Below, piece by piece: positions 18,112 through 28,042 of a stretch of 39,922 nucleotides of DNA. Source of the DNA: a virus. Where the stretch lies: positions 1-39,922 of IMG/VR virus record IMGVR_UViG_3300042465_002878; one strand, written 5' to 3'. The translations under genes were made by a program, and so were the position numbers. The notes beneath the pieces were generated by a model, which was not told the DNA's origin, did not search any database, and saw only the letters and a program-made list of their open reading frames with translations. Each line of letters starts with the position of its first letter. The stretch's first letter is position 1.

Positions 18112-19863
18112 TTGTTATCAGTCAAAGAAGTTGACGCGAAACTATCGCGGCTACGCACGCGCTCATCAGCGCGTGACCAACGTATGCGCGATGTGCTTTC
18201 GGTACGTCAAGGAGATATCTCTAAGGTATTTCCATCTATGTTCTCAGAGGATTATCCAAAGCCTCTCGTTGCAAACTTCATTGACGTAGCAGCACGCGAC
18301 TTAGCAGAGGCAATGGCACCATTGCCATCCTTCAACTGTTCAGCAACTAATATGGTTTCCGATACTGCACGCAAGGCAGCAGATATTAGAACTCGTATTG
18401 CAAATTTCTATGTATCAAACTCAGACCTACAACTGCAGATGTATACCGGCGCTGACTGGTATAACACCTATGGTATGTGTGTTGGTATGGTCGAAATGGA
18501 CTACGATGACAACAACCCACGTATCCGTATGCTCAACCCATTTGGTATCTACCCAGAACTAGACCGCTATGGTCGCACCTTATCTGTTACACAGGTAATC
18601 ATTAGCGATTCCGAAACTCTAGCAGCGCAATACCCAGAGTTCTACGATCAAATCATTGGTAGAAATAACTACCTATTAGGCTCACCTTATGTCTCAATGG
18701 TCAAGTACCACGACAAGGATCAAGACTTGCTCTACTTACCAGAGCGTAAGAATCTAGTTCTATCTAATACTCCAAACGTTCTTGGCAAGTGTATGGCCCG
18801 TACTGTTATGCGTTCATCCCTAGACGGTGAAGCTCGTGGTCAATTTGATGATGTACTCTCAGTACAACTCGCTCGTGCTCGCTTTGCTATCTTGCAGATT
18901 CAAGCAGCAGAAAAATCTATTCAAGCACCTATTGCTATTCCACAAGATGTGCAAGAGTTAGCCCTTGGACCAGATGCTATTATGCGCTCTGCTAACCCAC
19001 AAGGTATCCGCAGAGTTCCACTAGAACTACCACCTGGAGTCTTTACTGAGTCCGGTGTACTAGAGCGTGAACTTCGTATGGGTGCTCGCTATCCTGAATC
19101 TCGTTCAGGCAACATTGACGCATCCGTTGTTACTGGTCGTGGCGTACAAGCCTTACAAGCAGGCTTTGACACACAGATCAAGGCAGCACAGGCACAGTTT
19201 GCTAGACTCTTTACAGAACTTACATCCCTTTGCTTTGAAGCAGATGAAAAAGTATTTGGTGGTATTCCAAAGACTATCAAGGGAACCGATGACGGTACAC
19301 CTTATGTACTCAAGTACACCCCTTCTCGTGATATCAAGGGCGAGTATGGAGTAGATGTTCGCTACGGAATTATGTCTGGTATGGATCCTAACCGCGCCAT
19401 CATTGCATTACTACAAATGCGTTCAGACAAACTTGTTTCACGCGACTATGTACGTCGTGAGATTCCAATGGACCTCAATGTAACTCAGGAGGAACAACGT
19501 GTTGATATTGAAGAGATGCGCGATTCTTTGCGTGTTGCTGTTGCACAGTATGCACAGGCGATACCGGCTCTCGCGGCGCAAGGTCAAGACCCTTCAGAAA
19601 TTATCAATCGCATCGCAACTGTTATCCAAGGGCGCCAAAAAGGACAAGCGTTAGAAAACATTATTGAAAAGGCATTTATGCCTCCAGCTCCACCAGCCGC
19701 GCCACCTATGGCACCTGGAATGGAACAACAACTTCCAGCAGCAGGTGTGGCCCCCGCTCCTGCCTCGCAGCAACCTCCACAAGAACAAGCTGGTCAGGCC
19801 CCTGCTGCTGGTCAAAAACCCGATATAGCCCAACTACTAGCTGGTATATCCGGCGCAGCATAA
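18112..19863 (+). CDS. portal protein
   Basis: The 583-residue product follows terminase and small basic genes, the standard place for a portal. Residues ~1-60 are a basic helical segment, then VANFIDVAARDLAEAMAPLPSF, and TGADWYNTYGMCVGMVEMDYDD...IRMLNPFGIYPELDRYGR, a stretch typical of portal wing/stem regions of actinophages. The last ~55 residues are Pro/Ala/Gln-rich and disordered. The TTG start at 18112 is supported by AAGGA 8 bases upstream and the absence of a better ATG. Twelve copies would form the DNA channel at one capsid vertex. Confidence 0.8.
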   Translation: MLSVKEVDAKLSRLRTRSSARDQRMRDVLSVRQGDISKVFPSMFSEDYPKPLVANFIDVAARDLAEAMAPLPSFNCSATNMVSDTARKAADIRTRIANFYVSNSDLQLQMYTGADWYNTYGMCVGMVEMDYDDNNPRIRMLNPFGIYPELDRYGRTLSVTQVIISDSETLAAQYPEFYDQIIGRNNYLLGSPYVSMVKYHDKDQDLLYLPERKNLVLSNTPNVLGKCMARTVMRSSLDGEARGQFDDVLSVQLARARFAILQIQAAEKSIQAPIAIPQDVQELALGPDAIMRSANPQGIRRVPLELPPGVFTESGVLERELRMGARYPESRSGNIDASVVTGRGVQALQAGFDTQIKAAQAQFARLFTELTSLCFEADEKVFGGIPKTIKGTDDGTPYVLKYTPSRDIKGEYGVDVRYGIMSGMDPNRAIIALLQMRSDKLVSRDYVRREIPMDLNVTQEEQRVDIEEMRDSLRVAVAQYAQAIPALAAQGQDPSEIINRIATVIQGRQKGQALENIIEKAFMPPAPPAAPPMAPGMEQQLPAAGVAPAPASQQPPQEQAGQAPAAGQKPDIAQLLAGISGAA

Positions 19864-19880
19864 ATAAAGGAGGTGTAAAT

Positions 19881-20024
19881 ATGAATAAAGGATCACGTGC
19901 AGCAGCACCAATGTCAATGCCAGTTGAAGGCAAGAAGGATACCTCCAAGCCAGCAGGTCCAGGCAAGGTTGTACCATCAATGATGCCAGCAGGTCGTAAA
20001 GGTACAGCAGTAAAAAAGGGATAA
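19881..20024 (+). CDS. 47-residue basic disordered protein
   Basis: A strong AAGGAGG site precedes ATG 19881. The product (NKGSRAAAPMSMPVEGKKD...KPAGPGKVVPSMMPAGRKG) is rich in Pro, Ala, Gly, Lys and Met with no fold signature. Short basic proteins between portal and large structural genes are frequent in such phages; their role is not known to me. Confidence 0.5.
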   Translation: MNKGSRAAAPMSMPVEGKKDTSKPAGPGKVVPSMMPAGRKGTAVKKG

Positions 20025-20071
20025 ATGTTTTTATTTGAAAGGCGTACTGGACTATGGAAGATGATGGTTAT

Positions 20072-20266
20072 ATGTCTCGTCCAGTACGTCTTTTAGATTT
20101 CGTTGTTATATTTGTAGGATTTATAAATAATATTGCTAGAGTTTTTGAAACCTTGACAGGTGAACTACTAGAACTTTCCATTTACCATTCCAACCACAAG
20201 TCTAAGACTAATAAGGCGTGGGAAGATATGGTCACAGATTTAGAAACATTAGAGGAGGACAAGTGA
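20072..20266 (+). CDS. small hypothetical protein
   Basis: The 64-residue product from ATG 20072 (or 70 from ATG 20054) starts SRPVRLLDFVVIFVGFINNIARVFETL, an amphipathic-to-hydrophobic helix that could be membrane-associated, and ends acidic (KAWEDMVTDLETLEEDK). GGAAGATGATGG upstream may serve as ribosome site. The next gene's GTG start overlaps its stop (GTGA). Confidence 0.5.
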   Translation: MSRPVRLLDFVVIFVGFINNIARVFETLTGELLELSIYHSNHKSKTNKAWEDMVTDLETLEEDK

Positions 20267-20691
20267 CGACTGCACCAATGAATCCGCTTGCCGGTCCCGC
20301 AGGTCCAGGAAAATACTCTACACGCACTGATAACCTAGAAATGGGTTCTACATCCTATGGTGAAGGCAAGGAAACAGCAGAGATTATGTCTGGCGCAAAA
20401 CTTGCCAAAACTGGTGGTGTAAAGATTTCTGAGTCACCTACAGTTCCACGAGCACAGGCACCAGTTACTGGTCTGTATGACCCAACACAGCGCCCTGATG
20501 AGCCAGTTACTCAAGGAGTAGACATAGGCGCAGGCGCAGGATCTGAGGCGCTTGCAATGCGCCAACCAGATGACAATAATTTTAGAGCAGCCATTAGTTC
20601 TTATAAGCCAGTATTGAATTTTATTTCAGATCAGCCAAATACCTCTCCAGAAACACGAGCAGCTATTAGGCAGTTATTTGATAATTTATGA
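20263..20691 (+). CDS. hypothetical protein of the head module
   Basis: GTG 20263 is chosen because GAGGAGG lies just upstream and the start overlaps the previous stop. The 142-residue product is Pro/Gly/Thr-rich (NPLAGPAGPGKYSTRTDNLEMG...PVTGLYDPTQRPDEPVTQGVD) with a short C-terminal helical part (SPETRAAIRQLFDNL). It appears disordered and virion-associated by context. It overlaps the next gene by 4 bases. Confidence 0.6.
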   Translation: MTTAPMNPLAGPAGPGKYSTRTDNLEMGSTSYGEGKETAEIMSGAKLAKTGGVKISESPTVPRAQAPVTGLYDPTQRPDEPVTQGVDIGAGAGSEALAMRQPDDNNFRAAISSYKPVLNFISDQPNTSPETRAAIRQLFDNL

Positions 20692-23600
20692 GTATTTGGA
20701 ACAGAATTGGTGATGTTGCCTCAACGGTAGCAAAAAATACTGTAAAATTTGGTGGCGAACTTGCAGGTAGCGCTGGTAGCGCTGCACGTTTTGGTTGGGA
20801 TGTAGGAACTGCACCTTGGAATGATGCAGAAGAATATAATGGTTTTGTTCAGACATTCAAAACTGCTGCAGAAACAGAAGGCAAAGATATTGTCAAGCCT
20901 TTAGCATCTGCTGCTGGCGCTATTATGAAAGTACCTGGCGTACAGCCAGCACTTGAGCGTATTGGTTACATCAATCAAGAATATATCCGTGAACCTCTTA
21001 CAACATTTCAATTAGCACAAGGTGAAGTCAATAAAAGAGCATCTTCTGGTGATATTCTTGGCGCAGCAACTGGTTTTTTTGAACCTAATGTTTGGAAAAA
21101 AGCGTACACCGGAGCACAAGATATATCTTTTGGTCAGGCTTTCGTTGGTGCATATCGTTCTTCTTATGACCCAAAGTTCAATATCTATGATCCAGCACAA
21201 CGCGAAGCCGCTTTCAATAAAAGCGCGTGGGGCAAAGGCTTATCAGGTGGCTTTGACCTTGCTATTCAGTTAGTTGGAGATGTAACACTTGCTGCTGGTA
21301 AAGGTATCAAGGTCCTCAAGGCTAGTGAATTAGGCGTAGGAAAACTAACTAACGCTAATGCTGTTGCAAAAGCAGCCGAAGATATTACTAAAGCACAATT
21401 TGGTGTCAATAACCGTATGTCTAAAGTACTTGATGACTTTACTAAGAACGATTCTGTCTACGCACTTAGTCATCCAATGGTAAAGTCATCTTCACAACCA
21501 GGATTGCTAGCAAACTTACTCGGTGATTCAGTAGACCGTGACGAAACAGCTCTTATTCTACGTTCTGCACTAGGCGATCCTGCAGCAATGGATGAATTAC
21601 GCTTACAACGTGCATATATTACAGACGCTTTAGAGGCAGCACGTGGTGACTTATCTGCAGTTGATGAATATAAATTATTTGCAGCACCAGATGGAACAGG
21701 AATGATTCCTTTCCTCAACGATAACCCTGCTATTATTGAACAGGCTCAGGCTAATTACTCATCCCTTATTCAAGCAGATAAATACTTTGCTAAAATGATG
21801 GGTATTGGTGAAGGCGGCGGTACTCTTACACGCACAACTGGTAAAGGCCTGCAAAATGCAGAAGATTTTGTAGCACAATCTCGTTCAGTAAAATTCTACG
21901 ATAAAACCGTAGGTGCTTCTAAGTTAGAAGTATTTCAACCAACTCCATTCCACCGTTTGTATCAAAAGCTTTCGTGGGGTCAAGGAGAGCGTCCAGCAGG
22001 ACTTGTAGATTTCAATGATGCAGATTCATATAGAGAAATTTTAGCTACAGTTTCAAGACTTGAAAAGCGAATTGACCTAACTCCTGAACAAAGTCGAGGA
22101 TTACTAAATAATTATATTTCAGCAGCAACACCAGAAGCGCGATTTATAGCAACTCAAAATCTTGAATCAACTGCAATACGAGCACTTGGTAAGAAGTACA
22201 ATATAGATGAAGAAAAAATGGATGAAATTTATAATGGGTATAGAGGTGCTCGTTTATCTGCTCTTCAGTCAATCAAAAATCGTGGTTTTATGGTTGATAC
22301 CGATGGTTCAATTATCAAAGTTCAACAACTTGAATCACAAAGTGCTGACTTCCTTCCATTGATGGATTTTGACCTAATGGATAGATTACTAAAACGCAAT
22401 GCAAAAACCATTGGAGCATTTGTTGGCAAAGGGCAAGATTTTATATTTCATTATGCAGATGTACTCCAAGATGCTTTCAAGGCTGGAGCATTACTTCGTC
22501 TTGGTTACACACAACGTAACGCCATAGATTCACAACTTCGTATTGTATCAGCTCTTGGTGCTATGGTATCCCTTCGTCACCTTGGTCCTGGTCTAAAAAA
22601 TATTACAAATAACACTGTTCGTGCTCCAGCAAGATTAGTTGATAAATATAGTCCACTAGGAAGCAATGCAAAACTTTCTACTATTCAAAGTTCAAGCACT
22701 AAAGTTATTGGTGAACTACAAGAACTAAAAACTAAAATTGGTGCAGCAGAAACTAAACTATCTCTTGACCCAAATGATGTAGATTTGCTAGGTGAAATCA
22801 ATACCCTCAAACTACTTCAAGAAGAAAAGTTGGCTATCTACAACCACTATGCTGATGCACTCAACAAGTCTAAAAAAGCACGACCTAAAGATCGCATTGG
22901 TACAGGTACATATAAGATAACCACATCTGATGGTGAAATATACGAACTAGATGACGCATTTGGCGGTCCACTAGGAGATATGTTCCGAAAGATTGCATCT
23001 TCTGGTAATTCATTTGAGCGTATGGTTGATAGTAATACTGATATGTATACAAGAAACCTAGCGTCAAAAGGTATTCAGGCTATTCGCCCTACAGATCCAG
23101 CTTACTTTGACCAATGGGCGCAAACCCTTCGTCAACAATTTGGAAATTCTGTTGTAGTCAAGAAAATTGTTCGAGGCGAAACAGTTGATGACATTGCTCG
23201 CTGGTTGAAGTCATCACCAGAAGGTCGTGATTTACGTCGTCGCCTTTCAATACCTTCAGATGAAGCGGCTGAATACGTTACTAGGATTAGTAACTTCTTT
23301 GACACCTATTTGCCAGTATCGTCAAACCTTCGTAACAAACTTAGTGATATTACTGCCAATGATTTGAGATCTACTTTCAAAGACCCTACAGATTTGCCTA
23401 TTATTCACGGTCACTTACTTGAAGAAACTTTTTTCAATGTATCTGATAATGTAGCTAAAAAGATTATCAATGGCGCCTTCAAATTACTCGCTACGCTACC
23501 AGAAGATACGCTTGCACGTAATCCTGTATACATTTATTTCTATCGTCAAGAAGCAGCACGACGTGTAAACATTGTTGCAGGACTCAAGGGAGATAGAATC

Positions 23601-25313
23601 TCCTTAGAAGACCAAGAAAAGATTATGGCTATAGCGCACAGGTCTGCACTTCGTGAAATGAAGAGCATATTGTTCAATATAGAACGCAAGAGTAATCTTG
23701 CAATGGCTATGAAGTATATCAACCCATTCTTTTCTGCACAGGAAAACTCCTATAAGACTTGGATGAAATTTGCTGTAGCAAATCCTGCTATTATCAATCG
23801 TGGTTATATGGTTTGGCAAGCACCAAATGAAGCAGGTCTTGTTACAGATCAAGAAGGCAACATTGTGCCACCAGGTCAAACCTCAGGTAGCGATATTATG
23901 TGGTTTAGTATTCCAAAGGGAGTAAGACAAGTACTTCCTGGTGTTGAATCATTGAGTAAAATTGGTGTTCCAAAAGCATCATTAGATGTTATATTTCAAG
24001 GTGGGATGGATGCTCTTTATAATAAAGGCAACCCTAATGTATTCAGTGATATATTCCCAACCGGTCCTTATGTGGCAATACCAATAGCAGAAATTACAAA
24101 GAATAAACCTGATATAAGAGAATCTCTAAAATGGTTATTTCCATACGGATATCCAGAGGATGCGGCATCTGCACTTTTACCAGCGTGGTTTCAAAAAGCC
24201 CAAACTCGTATTGCACAACTTGATGATCCACAGTTTGAAAAAAGTTATCAACTCATTTGGGATACAGAACAAAAACGCGCTAAGCGCAACGGACGCGCTC
24301 CAGTAAGCCCAGATAGAATCCTTAGGATGACAAAGGATTATTGGTTTATGCGTGTTATCGCAAACCTCACTTTGCCATTTGCTCCACGATTTGAAAGTCC
24401 TTATAAATTCTATATTGATAAATCTCGTGAATACAAACGCATTTATGGTGTCAATGAGGGTAGCAAATTTCTTGAAGATTTTCCAGAGTTTTTTGAATTT
24501 AGTGCAAGTCTTTCAAAGAATCCTACAGGTGTTCAGTCTTCAATTGCAGCTACAAAAAATATCAATAAGTACAGTGAACTTATTGGTCAGGTAGTCAATA
24601 TTGAACCTAAGTTAGTTGGCTTGATTGTCAATGACCCATCTGGGTACGAATTTTCGCAATCTGCCTATAACTACCTTTACAAAAAACGTATATCAGCAAA
24701 TTCTTCAGACAGATTTCTTTCATCTCAAAATCCTGCTGAAGCACAGAAGAAGACTGATGCTGAAAAGGGCTGGATTCAATATAACAAGTTTGCAGACTTA
24801 TTAGACAACGAGTTAGCAGCACGCGGTCTTACATCTATTCAGCAAACTGGTGCAGAAGATTTAGCTATTATCAAATCTGCATTTATCAATAAACTTTCTG
24901 TTCAAACAGATGCTGAAGGCAAGCCTATTTTCAATGAAAAGACAGGTGAGTACGAGCGTACTGCTTGGTATGATGACTATTTAGATGATGATGGTTCTAA
25001 GACAAACAGAGTTATTGCAGGTCTTGGAAAGATTCTCAATGATCCTAAGTTTGTAGAAAATAACAAGAATAGTACAACTTGGAAATCTATTGATAGATAT
25101 ATTGAGTTTAGAAAGATTCTTGCAAAAGAACTCCTATCCAGAGAAGTCAAATCAATAACAGCAAAGGCAAATATTGACTTGAAAATTATCTATGATGGTT
25201 TTGTAAATAAACTAAAACAAGATGATAAACTAGGATTCTCCTATGTATATGACAGATTCTTGTCGCAAGATTCATTAGTAGATAAACAACTTACTTCAAA
25301 GGGAGATAAATAA
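20688..25313 (+). CDS. very large virion-associated protein (1541 residues)
   Basis: By far the largest gene here. The product is mostly helical and polar, with a coiled-coil stretch around residues 665-725 (STKVIGELQELKTKIGAAETKLS, then INTLKLLQEEKLAIYNHY). The N terminus has Gly/Ala-rich helices (GGELAGSAGSAARFGWDVG) and a low-hydrophobicity membrane-active-like segment near 185-205. Around residue 1005-1030, NLAMAMKYINPFFSAQENSYKTWMKFAVANP is a segment I associate with large structural proteins of actinophages. No enzyme motif was found. Its place between portal and scaffold/capsid genes, and its size, suggest an internal or ejection protein; a tape-measure role is less likely because it lacks the usual long hydrophobic-helix repeats. 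Confidence 0.65.
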   Translation: MSIWNRIGDVASTVAKNTVKFGGELAGSAGSAARFGWDVGTAPWNDAEEYNGFVQTFKTAAETEGKDIVKPLASAAGAIMKVPGVQPALERIGYINQEYIREPLTTFQLAQGEVNKRASSGDILGAATGFFEPNVWKKAYTGAQDISFGQAFVGAYRSSYDPKFNIYDPAQREAAFNKSAWGKGLSGGFDLAIQLVGDVTLAAGKGIKVLKASELGVGKLTNANAVAKAAEDITKAQFGVNNRMSKVLDDFTKNDSVYALSHPMVKSSSQPGLLANLLGDSVDRDETALILRSALGDPAAMDELRLQRAYITDALEAARGDLSAVDEYKLFAAPDGTGMIPFLNDNPAIIEQAQANYSSLIQADKYFAKMMGIGEGGGTLTRTTGKGLQNAEDFVAQSRSVKFYDKTVGASKLEVFQPTPFHRLYQKLSWGQGERPAGLVDFNDADSYREILATVSRLEKRIDLTPEQSRGLLNNYISAATPEARFIATQNLESTAIRALGKKYNIDEEKMDEIYNGYRGARLSALQSIKNRGFMVDTDGSIIKVQQLESQSADFLPLMDFDLMDRLLKRNAKTIGAFVGKGQDFIFHYADVLQDAFKAGALLRLGYTQRNAIDSQLRIVSALGAMVSLRHLGPGLKNITNNTVRAPARLVDKYSPLGSNAKLSTIQSSSTKVIGELQELKTKIGAAETKLSLDPNDVDLLGEINTLKLLQEEKLAIYNHYADALNKSKKARPKDRIGTGTYKITTSDGEIYELDDAFGGPLGDMFRKIASSGNSFERMVDSNTDMYTRNLASKGIQAIRPTDPAYFDQWAQTLRQQFGNSVVVKKIVRGETVDDIARWLKSSPEGRDLRRRLSIPSDEAAEYVTRISNFFDTYLPVSSNLRNKLSDITANDLRSTFKDPTDLPIIHGHLLEETFFNVSDNVAKKIINGAFKLLATLPEDTLARNPVYIYFYRQEAARRVNIVAGLKGDRISLEDQEKIMAIAHRSALREMKSILFNIERKSNLAMAMKYINPFFSAQENSYKTWMKFAVANPAIINRGYMVWQAPNEAGLVTDQEGNIVPPGQTSGSDIMWFSIPKGVRQVLPGVESLSKIGVPKASLDVIFQGGMDALYNKGNPNVFSDIFPTGPYVAIPIAEITKNKPDIRESLKWLFPYGYPEDAASALLPAWFQKAQTRIAQLDDPQFEKSYQLIWDTEQKRAKRNGRAPVSPDRILRMTKDYWFMRVIANLTLPFAPRFESPYKFYIDKSREYKRIYGVNEGSKFLEDFPEFFEFSASLSKNPTGVQSSIAATKNINKYSELIGQVVNIEPKLVGLIVNDPSGYEFSQSAYNYLYKKRISANSSDRFLSSQNPAEAQKKTDAEKGWIQYNKFADLLDNELAARGLTSIQQTGAEDLAIIKSAFINKLSVQTDAEGKPIFNEKTGEYERTAWYDDYLDDDGSKTNRVIAGLGKILNDPKFVENNKNSTTWKSIDRYIEFRKILAKELLSREVKSITAKANIDLKIIYDGFVNKLKQDDKLGFSYVYDRFLSQDSLVDKQLTSKGDK

Positions 25314-26221
25314 TGGACTTTTATGATTCTCTCGTAAAAGCTGGCTTTATGGATCAGGCTACTGCAGATGCAGCACGTGCTGCTGCAGCCAAATCTAAAG
25401 TCTCAGAAAAGCCTAAAGCTCCACCAAAGTCTGGAACATTTACACGTACTTATTCAAGTAACAATGTGCCTGCTCCATCTTCTATCAAGGAAACAGTCAA
25501 CAAGATATTCCAAAGATATTATGGACGAAATGCTTCTGAGACAGAACTTGCTACTTTTTCGCCACAGCTTCTTGCTAAGTATAAATCAAAGTCTGGTGCC
25601 TCTAAGAGTACAGTCAAAGAAATATTCAAAAATGGAAGATTGATTGACACTCAGTATCTTACTGCAGACAATGAAGACCCATCAATATTTCTTGAAGAAA
25701 AGATAAAGAATCAGCTAGTTACTGGTACACAAGAGATAAATGCTCTCAATATCCCAGAAGGTCCTTCAGGTAAATACTTTGTAGGTATCAAGAACCTTGC
25801 AGCCTCAAATGGACTTATGATATCTGATAGCGCAGCAACTTCATATGCCAACGGAATCGTATCTGGCAAGATGGATGAAAATACTGTCTACAATACACTT
25901 CGTGAGTCAGCAGCAAATGCCTTTCCTTCACTAGGCGATAAGATAAAAGCCGGTATTGACCTCAAGACTTTAGCAGATCCTTATATCCAATCAATGAGTA
26001 ATATTCTTGAAGTACCAGATACTGCTATTGATTTGTTTGACCCAAAGATTCGTGGCGCTCTATCCTTTACTTTACCTGATGGTAAAGTTGGAACTAAGTC
26101 AATCTATGACTTTGAAAAAGAACTACGTCAGGACCCACGTTGGCAGTATACAAACAATGCACGTCAGCAAGCATCTAGTGTTGCTGCAACAGTGCTCAAA
26201 GACTTCGGATTTATGGGGTAA
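25313..26221 (+). CDS. virion structural protein
   Basis: The 302-residue product begins MDFYDSLVKAGFMDQATADAARAAAA, followed by a Lys/Pro/Ser-rich linker, a segment FQRYYGRNASETELATFSPQLL, and a C-terminal part with SLGDKIKAGIDLKTLADPYIQSMSNILEV...KSIYDFEKELRQDPRWQYTNNARQQ...LKDFGFMG. This DPYxQSM ... DFExxLRQDPRW ... xxDFG pattern recurs in actinophage virion genes next to a large structural protein. It overlaps both neighbours by one base (TAATG junctions). The exact place in the virion is unknown. Confidence 0.65.
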   Translation: MDFYDSLVKAGFMDQATADAARAAAAKSKVSEKPKAPPKSGTFTRTYSSNNVPAPSSIKETVNKIFQRYYGRNASETELATFSPQLLAKYKSKSGASKSTVKEIFKNGRLIDTQYLTADNEDPSIFLEEKIKNQLVTGTQEINALNIPEGPSGKYFVGIKNLAASNGLMISDSAATSYANGIVSGKMDENTVYNTLRESAANAFPSLGDKIKAGIDLKTLADPYIQSMSNILEVPDTAIDLFDPKIRGALSFTLPDGKVGTKSIYDFEKELRQDPRWQYTNNARQQASSVAATVLKDFGFMG

Positions 26222-26223
26222 TG

Positions 26224-27408
26224 ATGGCTATCGCAGATGATTTGAAAGCAGCACAAGCAAAGGCTACTAAAAAACCTACTCAAAAGATGACAACTCCTGG
26301 TGATATAGCCGCAGCAAGCGAAGCAAAAGCACCTACTGCACCAACACGAATATTAGATTACGCAACAGCAATTGGTAGCGGTAGAAGTATGGGAGATACT
26401 CAATCTTCGACACCTGTTGGTGAAACAGGTGGCGATGGTGGTATAGATCCAAGCGTTCAGGCTTACATTGATTCACTCAAAGAAAAATCAAAAGCAGATG
26501 CTGATGCACTTGCAGCACAAATAGCAGGCGAAAGAGTTAGTGCTTTCAATATTCTAAAAACTGAATTTGACCAATTTGGTCTAGGTTCTTTAGTAGATGG
26601 AATCAAAGGACTGCTAACTGATGGAACTCCGTCTTCAGAGTTTGCTCTCAAGTTACGTCAAACGCCTCAATATCAGGCTCGCTTCTCAGCTAACGCTGAT
26701 AGAATCAAAGCAGGTTTAGCAGCCCTTAGTCCTGCAGAATATGTAGCACTAGAAGACCAGTACCAAAATGTTATGCGTAACTACGGACTTCCCGCATCTT
26801 ATTATTCTGAAAGCGTTGACCCAATAACTGGTATCAAAAAGCAATCTGGTTTTGATAAACTTCTTGCTAGTGATGTATCAGCAAGTGAACTTGAAGGACG
26901 CATTAGCACAGCACAACAACGTGTTATCAATGCTAATCCAGAAGTAAGCGCAGCACTCAAGCAATTCTATCCTGATATTACTAATGGCGATATATTAGCC
27001 TACACACTTGATCCTAAAAATGCCCTTGAAAACATCAAACGCAAGGTAACTGCTGCTGAAATTGGTGGCGCTGCTATGACTCCAAAGGATGCTATGGGTA
27101 GACAAATATTGACTACTTCACAAGAGCGTGCAATGCAACTTGCTGGTTATGGTGTAAATAAAGCACAAGCAACAGAAACCTACAGCGCTATTGGCGCTGG
27201 TCTACAACGTGGTTCAGAACTTGCATCTATTTATGGTGAATCACCATATACGCAGACAACAGCAGAAGAAGAATTATTCAAACTTTCAGGACAAACTGAA
27301 GCACAAAAGCAACGCAAAAAAGTTACCGGACTTGAGAAGGCTGCCTTTAGCGGTCAAACAGGATTATCCGGTGGAGCGTTAGCAAGGGACCGCGCAGGCG
27401 GTTACTAA
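26224..27408 (+). CDS. virion structural protein
   Basis: The 394-residue product (ATG 26221 or 26224) has a Lys/Thr/Ala-rich N terminus, a helical region AQIAGERVSAFNILKTEFDQFGLGSLVDGIKGLL, and a conserved-looking core FALKLRQTPQYQARFSANADRIKAGLAALSPAEYVALEDQYQNVMRNYGLP, which I recognise from actinophage structural proteins encoded near the capsid gene. The C terminus is polar (KQRKKVTGLEKAAFSGQTGLSGG). Probably a capsid-interior or connector component; function inferred from context. Confidence 0.65.
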   Translation: MAIADDLKAAQAKATKKPTQKMTTPGDIAAASEAKAPTAPTRILDYATAIGSGRSMGDTQSSTPVGETGGDGGIDPSVQAYIDSLKEKSKADADALAAQIAGERVSAFNILKTEFDQFGLGSLVDGIKGLLTDGTPSSEFALKLRQTPQYQARFSANADRIKAGLAALSPAEYVALEDQYQNVMRNYGLPASYYSESVDPITGIKKQSGFDKLLASDVSASELEGRISTAQQRVINANPEVSAALKQFYPDITNGDILAYTLDPKNALENIKRKVTAAEIGGAAMTPKDAMGRQILTTSQERAMQLAGYGVNKAQATETYSAIGAGLQRGSELASIYGESPYTQTTAEEELFKLSGQTEAQKQRKKVTGLEKAAFSGQTGLSGGALARDRAGGY

Positions 27409-27420
27409 ATAAAAAGCCTA

Positions 27421-27444
27421 CCACTAGAACAACTGGCCTAGTGG
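27421..27444. other. hairpin in the gap before the scaffold gene
   Basis: CCACTAG (27421-27427) and CTAGTGG (27438-27444) enclose a 10-base loop. It is in the 129-base gap after a structural gene, with no T tract, so it is not a clear terminator. It may set the relative expression of the scaffold/capsid genes. Confidence 0.4.
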
Positions 27445-27537
27445 AGCGATACCAAGTCCAGGAGTCAGAGCCATATCCAATCCCCATTGGAATATGAGGC
27501 TGGCGAAATCAACCAACTGATAGGGAGAAGAAACACT

Positions 27538-28011
27538 ATGTCCAATTATGACTACGAGGATGATGACGATATCACAACAGATGATACGCCTAGCAATGAC
27601 CTTGTAAAGCAATTACGTAAAGCCAATAAGCAAAAGGAAAAAGAACTGGCAGATCTCAAAAGCCAGTTTGACAGCCTTAGCAAAGGGCAACGCGAAAGAA
27701 CAATCAAGGATGCTCTCGCAAGTCGCGGAGTAAATCAGAAGATCGCTTCTTTTATTCCATCGGACATTGACCCAACTGAAGAGTCGGTGTCTAAATGGCT
27801 CGAAGAATATTCCGATGTATTCGGAATTGACCTCGGGCAAAGCCAGGCAACACCTAATGTAAATCCAGCCGACGCTGCTGCGTATAAGAGAATGACAAAT
27901 ACTGCAGATTCTGGTGCTTCACCAGAACATAACGCAGACATTATGCAACGTCTACTCAATACAAATAGCAAAGAAGAACTGGATGAACTAATTAGGCAGT
28001 CTGGTTTATAA
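27538..28011 (+). CDS. putative scaffolding protein
   Basis: From ATG 27538 (GGGAGAAG upstream) the product is 157 residues: an acidic, disordered N terminus (YDYEDDDDITTDDTPSND), a coiled-coil (LVKQLRKANKQKEKELADLKSQFDSLSKGQRER), and a helical C-terminal part ending LLNTNSKEELDELIRQSGL. Acidic, coiled, and immediately before the major capsid gene is the usual profile of a scaffold. There is no protease motif, so prohead processing is not suggested. Confidence 0.7.
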   Translation: MSNYDYEDDDDITTDDTPSNDLVKQLRKANKQKEKELADLKSQFDSLSKGQRERTIKDALASRGVNQKIASFIPSDIDPTEESVSKWLEEYSDVFGIDLGQSQATPNVNPADAAAYKRMTNTADSGASPEHNADIMQRLLNTNSKEELDELIRQSGL

Positions 28012-28042
28012 CCCCCTCCTACTAACGAAAGGCTAGACCTAA

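Noticed and set aside
20025-20096. 23-residue frame starting MFLFERRTGLWKMM
   Set aside because: It overlaps the start of the better-supported gene at 20072 and has no ribosome site; probably chance.
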